Shown: piece by piece, positions 23,695-34,641 of the stretch
Numbering within the stretch: position 1 is the stretch's first letter
Layout: each line of letters starts with the position of its first letter
Assembly: GCA_029339195.1 (NCBI GenBank)
Contig: JAPTJF010000265.1
Coordinates: forward strand, 1-64,000
From: Micractinium sp. NFX-FRZ
Taxonomy: Eukaryota; Chlorophyta; Trebouxiophyceae; Chlorellales; Chlorellaceae
Length of the DNA: 64,000 bases
Direction: 5' to 3'
Notes under the pieces: model-generated
What the model was told of the DNA's origin: nothing
Databases searched by the model: none
The model's input: the letters and a program-made list of their open reading frames with translations, nothing else
Program-made: the position numbers and the translations under genes

Positions 23695-25646
23695 TCAGGG
23701 GCGCCAGGACTGCTGCACAAAGAGGCGGCGTGTGTGTGCCTCGAAGCAGTAGGCAGTTGCCAGCGGCAGGATGACGCCGTGCAGGAAGTGGCGGGTGCAG
23801 AAGTTGGGCAGCAGCTGCATGTTGATGGCCAGCAGGAAGGGGGCCAGGAAGCGGAAGCGCATCTGGAAGGCCAGGCCCATGACCGTGAGAGCGCCCAGCA
23901 CGTCGCCGGAGGCCAGCCCGCGCCGCGAGCGGAGCGCCATCATCCACCCCGTGACCGTCACCCACGTGCCAAACAGCATCCAGTCGCGGTGGGAGCTGAA
24001 CCTGCGACGCATGGCAGGGGTGTGAAGGAGGGGGGTGCATTCAGTGGGCGTGGCAGGCCTAGGCAGCGAGAGGTGGTTGCCCCACAGGCAAGCGGCGGGC
24101 CCTGCGTCGCCACAAGTTTGGGCTCTGCGGAAGAGCATGTCAGACACCCGCATCGCCCACTCACCAGTCGCGGGTGCGTTTGAATACTAGCAGCAGCCCC
24201 GGCAGCAATGCCATGCAGCCGGGCAGGCTCCACCACCCCAGAGGCTTGTGCACCATTTGGAAGGGGGTGGGGGGCAGCAACGCCTCCAGGCTGCAAGCGG
24301 CAGAGGAGGGAGGCAAGGAGGCAGTAAGTGGCGGTTGAGCTTGGCAGGTGTGCAGGTGGCAGGGGTGCTGGCATTGGCAGCCTGGCCTGGCCTGGCAAGC
24401 AGGCAGGCAGCAACGCCAGCCACAGGGGTGGGGCCCCCTCCACAGTGCAGGCCCGCCTCCTCTCCCAGGGCCCCTCACCAGAAGAAGCACAAGCAGATGA
24501 GGTAGGCCAAGCCGTCGATGCGCTGCAGGTGGGCGGCGTGGTAGCTGGCAAAGGCAAGCTCGCAGGCGCGCGCCCGGAACTGCAGAGTCACTGGATGCGC
24601 CCGCGCCCCCGGCGCCATGCCCAGCCCCCCGGCCGCCTGGCCCTCGCTGCCGCCCGCCCCCCGCAGCCGCCCGCTGCTGATGGGCCCCTCTGCATCGCTG
24701 TCTGACAGCTCTGAGCCTGACCAGCTGGGGGGTTCACCCAGCAGGTCGCTGCCGCTGCCGCTGCCGCCGTCGCTGTCGCTGCCCTGGCCACCAGCTAGCG
24801 CCTGCCGCGTCCCTAGGCGGTGAGGGTTGAGCATCCCGCCCACCAGGCCCCCAAACTCTCGCAGCGCCGCCCGCTGCTCACCTGCCGCTGCCTGTGCAAC
24901 TAGTATGCACTGCTTGAGGGCAGGGAGGGTGACGTCGGCTGCCGAGGCGAAGCCTACCATCATGACACCCAGGGGGGCAGGGGGGCTGCTGCCGCTGGCA
25001 CCGCCAGCGCCGGCGCCAGCGCTCCCAGAGCTGCAGTACCCCCCAGGGGCGAGCAGAGGGATGCCCACCAGCGTGGCGAGGTGGCACCCGGAGGCGATGA
25101 GGTGCACATCCTCCAGGCCGCGCCGCCTGCAGGGAGGGAGGGGGGGCCTCAGGAGGTGAGGGGCACCCTGGGAGTCGGGTGGGTGGTGCCCACAAGTGCG
25201 TGCCTCGAGGGGACAAAGCATGCGTGCTGCAACCTGGGCATAGCTTTGGTGATGGGCAGGCGGCTTGCCCTGTGTTATCGTGGGCCGGGCCAGTGCCAGC
25301 ACCTGTCTGCTGCTGAGATTTGAGGGGCGCAGCAAGTGCAGGGGCATGCGCACCGGTGCTGGGCGCCTGGCCGCAGCTGCAGCAGCTTGGCTTTGCGCTC
25401 GCGGAGCACCAGCCCCGCCAGGGAGGAGGCAAGCGAGAAGACTGAGGAGTGGCCAGGCCCCGGGGCCAGCAGGTTGCTGCTGCTGCACATCCCGGCGTCA
25501 GCGCCACCGCCCAGGGCCACGCTGAGAGAGCAGTAGACGGCTGGGTGCAGCGCCTCAAGCAGCGCTGACGTCGAGCCGTTCTGCACTGGCGATTGCTTTA
25601 ATGCAGCAGCTAGTGCTGCCGCGGCAGCACTGGCGGCTGCCGCCAT
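23695..25646 (-). CDS. Unrecognised multi-pass membrane protein (~457 aa, start uncertain)
   Basis: No family recognised. Exons 25354-25646 (possibly longer), 24479-25126, 24165-24290 and 23695-24001 join in phase with GT-AG introns. Several hydrophobic segments are visible: HLATLVGIPLLAP, VMMVGFASAADV, GLAYLICLCFF, GCMALLPGLLLVF, MLFGTWVTVTGWMMAL and a long C-terminal pair around FLAPFLLAINMQLLP and GVILPLATAYCF. Between them lies a Ser/Asp-rich, probably cytosolic stretch. The first frame is open upstream of the chosen ATG and has a good acceptor at 25662, so an upstream 5' exon is likely and the true N-terminus may lie in 25.66-26.3 kb. A TGTAA signal (minus strand, 23647-23651) lies 44 bases after the stop. 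It is tandem with, and downstream of, the P5B ATPase. Confidence 0.65.
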
Positions 25647-25661
25647 CAATGGCTCTCCTGC

Positions 25662-26354
25662 CTGCACACGTAGGGCGGTGTGGGGGGTCAGGGCATAGAG
25701 GGGCAGGGGCAGGCGGAGGGGCGGGCACCGGCGGCGGTCCCGCCTCGCTCCCGCCAGGTGTGTGCCTGCGACAGACAGCCCGGGCAGCCAGCGCGCTGTT
25801 TGTGGTGCCATGCGACGGCAGTGTGCTCCATATGTGCTCAGGCGACAGCGTTCGCCTGCGGGAGCAAAGCGTTGGGTGCACTTGCATGGCTCACCAAGCT
25901 TGCTGCTTGAAGCGAACCAACGCTGCGGTGAAGGAACCAACTCGGGCTTCTCGCCGGAGAAGCCGGGCTGCCGCTTGGCGCAGGCGACTGTAGCGCAGGC
26001 GACAGGCCTCCGCCCCCACAACTTGCCCTCCTCAGTGCTTGCTCAAGGCTTGTACAGCTCTTGCAGCGCCCTGGTATACGGGTTCAAGGACAAGGCTCAC
26101 TGCGCCAGACCATTCGATACAGTACGCCTGTGCTTATGTGAACAGCTGCATCTGACTGCATGCCTGTCTGACCATACAAGTGGTTCCATGTTAAAGATGC
26201 CACTGGCTGCTGCTGGGCAAGCTAAATTTGGTCAAGCCAGAGCAAATGCGCAAAGGGACAGGAATAGAGGGGCGAATCAGGTGTCAGTCACAGTTCAGAA
26301 ATTCAGCGGCACTTGCAAAGCGAAGCAGGAAGGAGATGCGTGTCGGGCGGGGCG
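25662..26354. other. Intergenic: P5B ATPase 3' UTR and 5' region of the membrane-protein gene
   Basis: About 690 bases between the ATPase stop and the first confident exon of the next gene. A coding-like stretch around 25700-25811 could hold an upstream exon, but no donor in the right phase was convincing. No TGTAA signal was found near the ATPase stop. Confidence 0.4.
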
Positions 26355-29300
26355 CTACGACACGGGCAGCCCGCACAGCCGCCGCCCCTTGAGTTTCTCG
26401 TACGCCCAGCCGGCAAAGGAGTCTGCCAGCCAGGAGACGCCAAGGTTGATGGCCAGCAGCAGCACCACCTTGCCGCGGAACTCTGGCGGGAAGGGCTTCA
26501 GGCCCGCAAAATCCTCGCCCACCCGCCCCGCAGGCACCAGGATGAGCAGGCCCAGGAAGAGGGACTGGAAGGACAGCGCTGCAGGCAGGCGTGGCAGGGA
26601 GGGGGGGAAGCCAGGCATTGCGTTGGTATCCACCTCTGCAGCAGTGCTACGGGCTGAGGCAAGCCAACACTGGAAAGCACATGCACGCACCCAGTGCACA
26701 TGCCATGCCCTGCCTGAGCTCTCTCCTCGCCCAGAGGCCCCACGTCGCCCCGCAATGGTTCCTCGCCTTGCCCGGCCCCCAACGCTCTGGGTCCCCCCCC
26801 CTGCTCACCCAGCAGCAGCCAGAGGTTTGTGTATATGGGGCGGCGGAAGGGCGGCCCCTTGTTGAACACAAAGGCGGCGATGAGGAACTGGCCCAGGCTC
26901 ATGAGGAAGACGATGCTGTTCTCATACGACTGGCTGCACACCGTCGAGTTGGACTGGTGGCGGTCAAAGCAGTTGGTGCCGTCGGGGTGGGGGTCGAACC
27001 GCGTGTAGAACGACTGACGCGTCAGCATCAGCAGCGCCGCCAGCTGCAGAGGTGGGCGGGGGCAGGCAGAGGCGGCAGGGGCCACCGGGATGACACGGCA
27101 GGCTTGGGTAAGCTGCTGGCTGGCCGGCAGGCTGCCCTGAATGCAACAAACTGCAGTGCATGCCAGCAGCTGCTGCTGCTTCCTGTCCAGATCAGAATCC
27201 TTCACTCGGGTGTGCACCCAGGACATGTGCCGTTATCCGAGCTTGCACGCCTGCGCTCACCACCAGCACTGCCCCCACCCCAACCCTGGCCCTGCCAGCC
27301 CACCACGCCAGCCCGCCCACCTGGAAGAGTGCGCAGGTGGTGAACTGCAGGATGACGGGCAGCCAGATGCCCAGGGACATGAGGCGGTCAGGCGGGCGCT
27401 GCTTGGAGAGCTTCTTGGCGGGGCGGGTGAAGCCCATGACGGAGGCCAGCACCGTGGTGTACAGCAGGTCCTGCGGGGACGGGGGAGGGCGCATGGCGGG
27501 TGGAGACGGTGGGCAAGCAGGGGTGCTCAGGGGGGTGGCATGGCTAAGCAGTGGATGACAAATCAGAACAGTCCAAGCTCAAGCTGCACGCGGGGCCTGC
27601 AGTACCAGCCATGGCTGCTACCTGCCGTCAGACCTCCCTGCTCGTCCATCCCCTGCCCCTTCCCTGCCCCACTCAACCAAGGGCAGCGGCAGCAGCATGA
27701 GAGGGCTCCTCTGCTGACTACCGGGCCCCAGTCAATGGCCCCCCACTATGCCCCCGAGTCCAGGTAACTTGCCTGAACGAGGTACTGGTAGTTGCCCACC
27801 GACCCTCCGTAGCTGTACATGATCGCCACGCCAAAGGTCTGCGTGTAGGCAAAGTGGCACCGGCGGTCAGTGTGGGGGCGTCATGCAGTGGAGCAGTGGC
27901 CAAGGGGCTTGCATTCGAGGATGACTGGCACCACGGCAAAGCCTCCTCCTACAGCAGCACCACGCTGTTTCTCACATCGCCCGCCTGCTGCACCGCGCTG
28001 AACACATACAGAAACACATACACAGTTGCTGGCCGAACCCCTTGACGCCACACATCATCTGCCACACCTCCCTGCTCCCCCACACAAGCTCTGCCCACTG
28101 CCACCGCCCACCTGGATGAAGGCATAGACGATGATGAACTTGAAGATGATGTAGGAGGTGATGAGGGAGCAGCGCCCCTCGGCAATCACGGTCAGCATGC
28201 AGGCGATGGTCTGGCGCTTGGAGGTGAGCGGCGCCGCCACAGACGCCTCCGCCTCGCACAGGCTCACGCCCACGTGCGCCGCCTTGAGCGCCCCCACGTC
28301 GTTGGCGCCGTCCCCGCAGAAGCCCACATGCTCGCCCAGCCCCGCCACCTCCGTGCCATCCTCCGCCACGCTGCCATCCCCCAGCATCTCCATCAGCGTG
28401 CGCTTGTCGTCGGGTGACATGCGCGCATACACGCCCGCACGCTCCAGGAACGGCTGCAGCATGTCGCCGCCCAGCTCTTGCAGCTGCAGAGGGAGGGGGC
28501 GGAGGGGCGATGCCCAAGGGGGCACAGACACAGGGTGGGCAGGCAGCAGGTACGGGCTGGGACACCTGCCCTCCAGGCCGGGGGAGGTGGTGGGCAGCCA
28601 GTCCTGGCATGGCCCGGGAGCATGCCCCGGGTCTAGGGGATGCACGCCCGCTGCACCCGGATGGCTGATATCCCATGGCACTGTGCTGTCAATTGCAGCC
28701 TGCACTCACCCAAAGCCAACTATCACCCTGCCTCACAGCTTGGCCCCCACCGCCCCCTGCGGGCCCCCCGCCCACCTTCTGAAAGCCGCGCCCAGTAACT
28801 GCGGCCGCCAGGGACCCCGCGGCCACGCCGCCCGCCAGCTCATCAGCCCCGCCCAGAGCCAGCTCGCTGCCATCTGGTCCCGCCGCCGCCAGCGCCAAGC
28901 TGCTGTGCTCCACCCGCCCCTCCGCGCTGGCTGTGTCCGCAAAAGCCACGGGCCGGTTCTGGCAGAGCATGCCGCAGTTGTGTGCCATGCTAACGGCGGT
29001 TCGTGCATGGTCTCCAGTCACCATGACGGTGCGGATGTCGGCGTCGTGCAGCTGAGCAATGACAGAGGTGGTGTCGGAGCGCAGCGGGTTGACCATCACC
29101 GCCAGCCCGCAAAACTGCAGGCCCACCTCCAGCTCCTCCTGTGGACAGGAAAAGGGGCAGGCAGGACTTTGAGGGCTTGAGAAAGGGTGGGGCGTGGCTA
29201 GAAACTGAAGACAACAGCAGGCAGTGCTTTGCCTGCCCAAGAAAGCGGCATGCCCTGCAGGCAGCACGCCCCAGCAAGGAAGCAGGGCATCCCCCAGGCC

Positions 29301-32300
29301 CCCGGCAGGACCAACAGTGCACCCCATACACACACATGTCCCCCCAGGAGGGGCACGCACCTGCGCCATGCCCTGCACCTCGCCCTCGCTGTGCCCCACC
29401 AGCTGCCGCGTCGCCAGGCCCAGCACGCGCAGCCCCTCGCGCGTGTACTTGCCCAGCTCTGCATCAAAGTCGGCGGGCACGCTGGCAGGCCCTGCAGAGC
29501 AGACAGGAGCGGTGGCAGAGAGCAGCAAAGTGGGGCCATCACCAGGCGCCAGGGAGGATGCAGAGCGCTGCCATGAGCAGCACCACCGGAAATAACTGAA
29601 CGGCAGCCGCCAGCCCGTGGCCTCTAATTGCTCCTGCCCCCACACACTGCAACGCTCGCACGGATGTGTTCAAGACTCACTCAGACAGCGCACAACCCAC
29701 CCTCCTGCCGTTGAGCAAGGGCCCGCACCTGACAGCTTGCGCATCATCTCAGGCGAGCCCTTGGCCATGACGTGCAGGCTGCCGTCAGGCTTGCGCACCA
29801 CCACCACGTTGCGCTGCTTCTCCGCAGAGAACTCAAACCGCCGCACAATGATGTACGTGCCGCCCAGGCCCAGCGGCGCCCCCGGCGGCGGCTGCACCTT
29901 GGTGCGCACGTGTGCTGTGGCCAGGATGCCAGGCGAGCCGGGCACGCTGCGCGGCGTGTGCTGCGGCGACACGCCAGAGGTGCTGAGCCCGCCCAGCTCC
30001 GCATCCTCGGAGACGGTGATCACCTCCACTGCCTGACCGCTGCCGCCGTCGTCCAGCATGCGCCAGCCTGGAGGGGGGCGGCGGGCAGTGAAGGCAGGAA
30101 GGTGAGGGCCTGGCGGGCCCTGCATACAGCTGTGCCTCCTGTAGGAGGCGGGCTGCCATGAAGGAGGAGCACGTGTGTATGCACACACTCTCGCCACAAC
30201 AACGAACCGCAGCACCAAACAGGAGACACATCTTCCTCACCGGGCGAGGCAGGCTCTGGCCCCACTTGAGCTGTGCTGGGGTTGGTTGAGAGCGCCGCTC
30301 GCCTCCCGGACTTCCCAGCCCCCAGAAACAGACGCCCCAGGCGTACTCTCTCACCCATCCCACCTGTAGCTTCGAAGAGGCGCTGGTCCAGCGGATCGCC
30401 CACCAGCTCTGCACCCAGCTGCGCCAGGCCGTGGCACGTGGCCAGCAGCTCCTGGAAGGCTGCCGGCATGTCGGGCGGCGAGCAGACAATGGGCGCAAAG
30501 GCAGGGCCGGCGGTGAGCTGCGAGCCATCAGCGCTGCCGCGGCCAGCTGTCACCGGCACCACGCCCTGCAGGTCCAGCCCTGGCTCTGTGAGCGTGCCGG
30601 TCTTGTCGAAGCACAGCACGTTGAGGTGCCCCGCCAGGGTGACGGCTGAAGGGTTGGAGACGTAGATGTCGTGCTGCTGCAGGCGGCTGATGGCGATGGC
30701 GGTGGCCACCGTGAGGCAGGCGGGCAGGGCGGGGGGCACCGCAATGGTGATCATGTCCAGGTACTTGAGGAGGATGAAGCTGCAGGGGAGGAGGAGCGGG
30801 GGCACAGGCAGGCAGTGAGAGTTTGGAGCAGGAGCAGGCATGCAGGAGCGTGAGGAAGAGAGGTAGAGCAAGGGCAACGGAACACAAGGTCGGGTGAGGA
30901 GAGCGGGGGATTGTGCGGGCACATGGGGACAGCAGGCGATGAGATGAGGGGGAGACGGGAGCACACTCCCCCATCCTCCGCAGGGCCCCCACCCTCTCCG
31001 CTGCTGCCTCCTTTCAGCAGGGCTCCCATGGCCCCAGCCGCTCACCCCGCATGCGCGCCGTAGGAGGCCAGCGCCACCACGTCCCACACGTAGAAGCACA
31101 GGCCCAGCATCATCATGACGGCAATGAACTTGAGGGCGTCGCCCACAAAGGTCTGGCGGTGGTGCCGCGGGAAGAGGATGGACTTCATGAGCTGGCCCTT
31201 GGCCGTCCAAAAGGCGGTGCGCGCCACCACGCCCAGAGCCATGCGCTCGCTGCCGCCGGGGCGCACCTGCGCAGCAGGAGCAAGTCGAACAGCACAGGGC
31301 AGTGGTGTGGTTGGTGGCATACAACCAACCAGGCGTCACATCAATCGCAGTGCCACTGCTTGCAGGCAAAGCTTGGCTGTGTCAGCACCGCTCTGCTCCG
31401 CCTCCGCCCATCGCTCACCTACAGTACCTCTGCCAGCCAGCACCCCGCCCCCTGCTGCCAGTGCCAGCTTGCACCTTATTCGCCTCCCATCCCGCAGCTG
31501 CACCCACCTGCGCCACTGTGGTGCCTCCATACAGGGTGCAGCTCTTCAGGATGTCGGGGTCGTAGTTGGTGCCGTCCACGGCGGGGCTGTAGCTGACCTT
31601 GCGCACCGGCACCGCCTCGCCCGTCAGCATGTTCTCGTCAACAATCGCCTCGCCCCTGGGAAAGGAGGGAAGGGGAAATTGAGGGTGAGAAGGTGGGTGG
31701 GTGGCAGAAGTGAGGAGGGTGGAGTGGTGCAAGCACTCTGAGCGCGGGCAACAATGAGCGAGCATGGCAGTCGAGCCGGCACGGTTGGTTCCATGCCTGC
31801 CTGCCCGCGCCACCTGCCCGAACACCCAGCCCCAGCCCCTCCCCCAGCCTGCCTCGATGTGATACCCTCAAAGGCCAGTGTGCCTGCCCACCTGACAAGC
31901 GCGACGTCGCAGGGCAGGATGCCCGGGTGCAGCACAATCACATCGCCAGGCAGGAGTTCTGTGGAGTCCACGGTGCTGACGCGCCCATTTTGCAGCACCT
32001 GGCAGGTGGAGGGGACAAGGCATGGACAGGTGAGTGGACAGCAGCGCAACAACATCACACCTGAAAGAGAAGGAGCTAAGGCTGCACACCCTTCCCACAC
32101 TGCCGCCCCGCCCTTGCCTACAGCCGAGCCAGGCGCACTCCAACCCACCCCACCCCGGCACGGGCCCGCCCCGTCCCGCCACCCGCACCTGGACCTCGCA
32201 GGTATAGTGCGCCAGCGCTGCCAGTCGTTTGCGGTATTGGTAGGAGCTGACCACGTTGGTGATGATGGAGAAGAGGGTGATGGCCACAATGATCAGGCTG

Positions 32301-33975
32301 TAGCTGTAGTAGGCCTGGGCACACCTGCAGGCAGCGGGATGGGGCAGGGGCAGGGGCCACAGCGGGCGGCAAGCTCGAAAAAGTGTGCGGCAGCGCGATG
32401 CAGTCGTGCTGGCGCCTCCCTGCAGCCTGCTTCACCTGCCGACAGCCAAGGCAGCAGCACGCGGGCAGCAGCCGCTGCCCACCCACTGCACGCCTGGCCC
32501 TAGTCTAGGCTGCTCCACCGCTGCGCTCACCAAATGGCCACCGAGGCATACTGGAAGATGAAGAAGGGGTGGATCATCTCCTGCCCCATCAGCACCGGCA
32601 CGCTCTTCACGGGGATGACCAGCTCATTGGCGCCATACAGTGTGCGCCGCTCAGAGCGGTCAAAGTCATCCATCAGCTGGCCTGCAGGGAGGCGCAGGGC
32701 ATGGGGAGGGGAGGGTCAGGGGAGGAATGGGCGCAGGGCCGCTCAGCAGGCAGGGAGGCAGGCAAGCAGGGCGCTGGCAGTGCAGGCACAAGGACAGCTC
32801 CTGGCAGAGAAGGGGGCGCGACGGCATTGAGCCTCACGTCAAGCACCCACAAGCTGCAGTAGCACCCTGGGCAAGCCCTGCTCCATCCTGCATGCATGCC
32901 ACTGTCCAGCCCAACAACCCAGCCATGACATGCACAGCAACAAAGCAGCGGCAGCGCACCCTTGATATTGCGGCTGCCCGTGACACCGCACAGCGTGGTG
33001 CTAAAGTCGGAAGGCATGGCAGGCACCGGCAGGAAGGTGGCCTGCCCGTGGTTGTACAGGTAGCGGCCGCAGCGGAACTCCAGCAGGCGGTCGTACCCAT
33101 CCCCCCCCTTCAGAGCCGCTGCTGCCGCGGTCAGTGCCACAGTTGGGGTGGCTACCGGCGTCTCGTCCTCTGTCAGCACATGTGCACCTGCCAGCCCCTG
33201 GTGCAGGCTGCTGCTGGCCTGAATGTTGATGCTGTTGAAGGACGCCAGTTTCTGCACCCGCACCAGCTCCTCCTGCTTGTCCAACAGCTGCAGTAGATTG
33301 GGCGAGGCAACAGAGATGGAGGGGTGTGCGGGTGGGCGCTGATAGGCTGGGAGGGAGGCATTGCACGGACAAAGCAAACAGGTGCGGTTGTCATGTTCAC
33401 GCTCAGCACCCGGGTGTCAACAACCGCAGCCTGCACATGCACCGAACCTGCACGGAAGCAGCCGAGTACTGAAGCAGCACTGCAGCACCCACAAGCGTGT
33501 TTACGGCAGCAGCGCACCGTGACGACGACATAGTCGGACTGGCTCAGTGGGCAGGGCACCAGTGTGAGGAGCACGCGCAGGCGCAGGTACCAGCGCGTGA
33601 GGATGAAGAGTACTCCACACGTGAGCACACACAGCAGGGCGAACAGCAGCCGGCGGTGCAGCGGTGAGCGGTAGCCCTGGAAGGAGGCGATGTCCTGCGG
33701 GCAATCAGCACAGGACTGGTTAAAGCGGGACACAGAGACAGCCAGAATGCAGGTGTCGCTGGCAGAGGGGGAGCAAGCGGCGGCCAGGGGGAGCAGCAGC
33801 GCTGGTGCGGCGGGTGGCGGAGCGTGGTTGTGGCGCGCCTGCGGCTGGCTGCGCCGCTTGCCTGACTCGCACTTGCCTTATCCTGCAGCTCTGCGCCCTC
33901 CACAGCGCTGCTGGAGCTGCTTTTGGTGCCTCCTGACGGGAGCAGAGACGCGAGCTCGACAGCCTGTGGCCTCAT
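26355..33975 (-). CDS. P5B-type ATPase, ATP13A2-like (17 exons, 1220 aa)
   Basis: P-type ATPase; animal P5B members export polyamines from lysosomes/late endosomes, so an acidic-compartment polyamine pump is inferred. Exons: 33877-33975, 33518-33694, 32960-33287, 32531-32681, 32189-32324, 31892-31998, 31508-31655, 31046-31266, 30364-30779, 29729-30067, 29361-29491, 28776-29138, 28112-28483, 27773-27838, 27321-27470, 26809-27043, 26355-26578. Visible motifs: TGE in the actuator loop (~345), PPALP in TM4 (~470; P5A enzymes have PPELP), phosphorylation site DKTGTLT (~514), FEATGWR at the exon 9/10 junction, KGSPE (~697), TGDHARTA (~792) and GDGAND (~929). There is an N-terminal membrane hairpin typical of P5 pumps, and six C-terminal membrane segments. 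Introns 1 and 14 use GC donors. Length is normal for P5B. Divergent from the NIPA gene. Family and subgroup are firm; substrate is inferred. Confidence 0.95.
29597..29635 (-). repeat. Intronic ghost of the P5B exon 9/exon 10 junction
   Basis: Inside intron 10, minus strand, reads LEATGWRLP. The real protein reads LFEATGWRML, but there the motif is split by intron 9. Across EATGWR the differences are confined to third codon positions. The match is short, so it rests on being in the same gene, same strand and next intron. Confidence 0.5.
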
Positions 33976-34641
33976 TGCGCCTCCAGCCGTCGAATAACAC
34001 TTATCTGCTGACAGCTGCTAAAGGCACATCGTTGCACAGCACGCCAGGTCGGCGGTTGAGCGCAGAACACCGCTGGGGGCCCCAGGTGCCTTCCAACCAA
34101 ATCCAGCCAAGTGATGCACCACCAAACTTGCAGTTGCAAGGCCCAACAAACCATTTTGAGAGACTGCCACGCAGGCCACACAGCACAGCACGCGTGAAGA
34201 CTTCCCCCCCCCCCCGCCCTGGCCTCTTATCTCTCCCCTGCTTGTCCAACCTGCCGCTTCAGCCTGCGATCTACGCTCCTGCTGTCCTTCACAACTTCGT
34301 TTGTTCGAGTGTGCAAAAGTGGCTTCAAGCGCGTCATGGCAGGTGTTTGGGCCCTGCCGGGGGACTCAAGGCGCCTTTTGGTGGAGACTAATGCCGCGCA
34401 GAGCCTGCAGATGGTCTGGCCGTCGGCAGCTGACCGCTGCTGCGGCCCCCCCGCCTGCCCGCCTCGTGCCCCTGCGGCGGCGCTCCTTGCGCCTCACAGG
34501 CGCCTCTTTTGCCTGCCTCCCTTGACTACCCATATTGCAGACGTCGAGCGTGTTGACGCTGCACAGGCAGCAGCAGCAGCGCGCCCGCAGGCGGGCGCAC
34601 TGGCAGCAGCTGCAGCAGCGCACGGTGCGGCGGCCGCCTCA
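33976..34641. promoter_or_regulatory. Head-to-head intergenic region, P5B ATPase / NIPA transporter
   Basis: 666 bases between the two divergent start codons. An open frame runs upstream of the NIPA ATG but is Ala-rich and non-conserved. A 12-base C run lies at 34206. No TATA box was identified. It must contain both promoters; a shared bidirectional promoter is possible but unproven. Confidence 0.5.

Noticed and set aside
34309..34641. Longer N-terminus for the NIPA protein
   Set aside because: The frame is open upstream, but the extension is Ala-rich and non-conserved; the family begins at the [11 protein letters not shown] segment.
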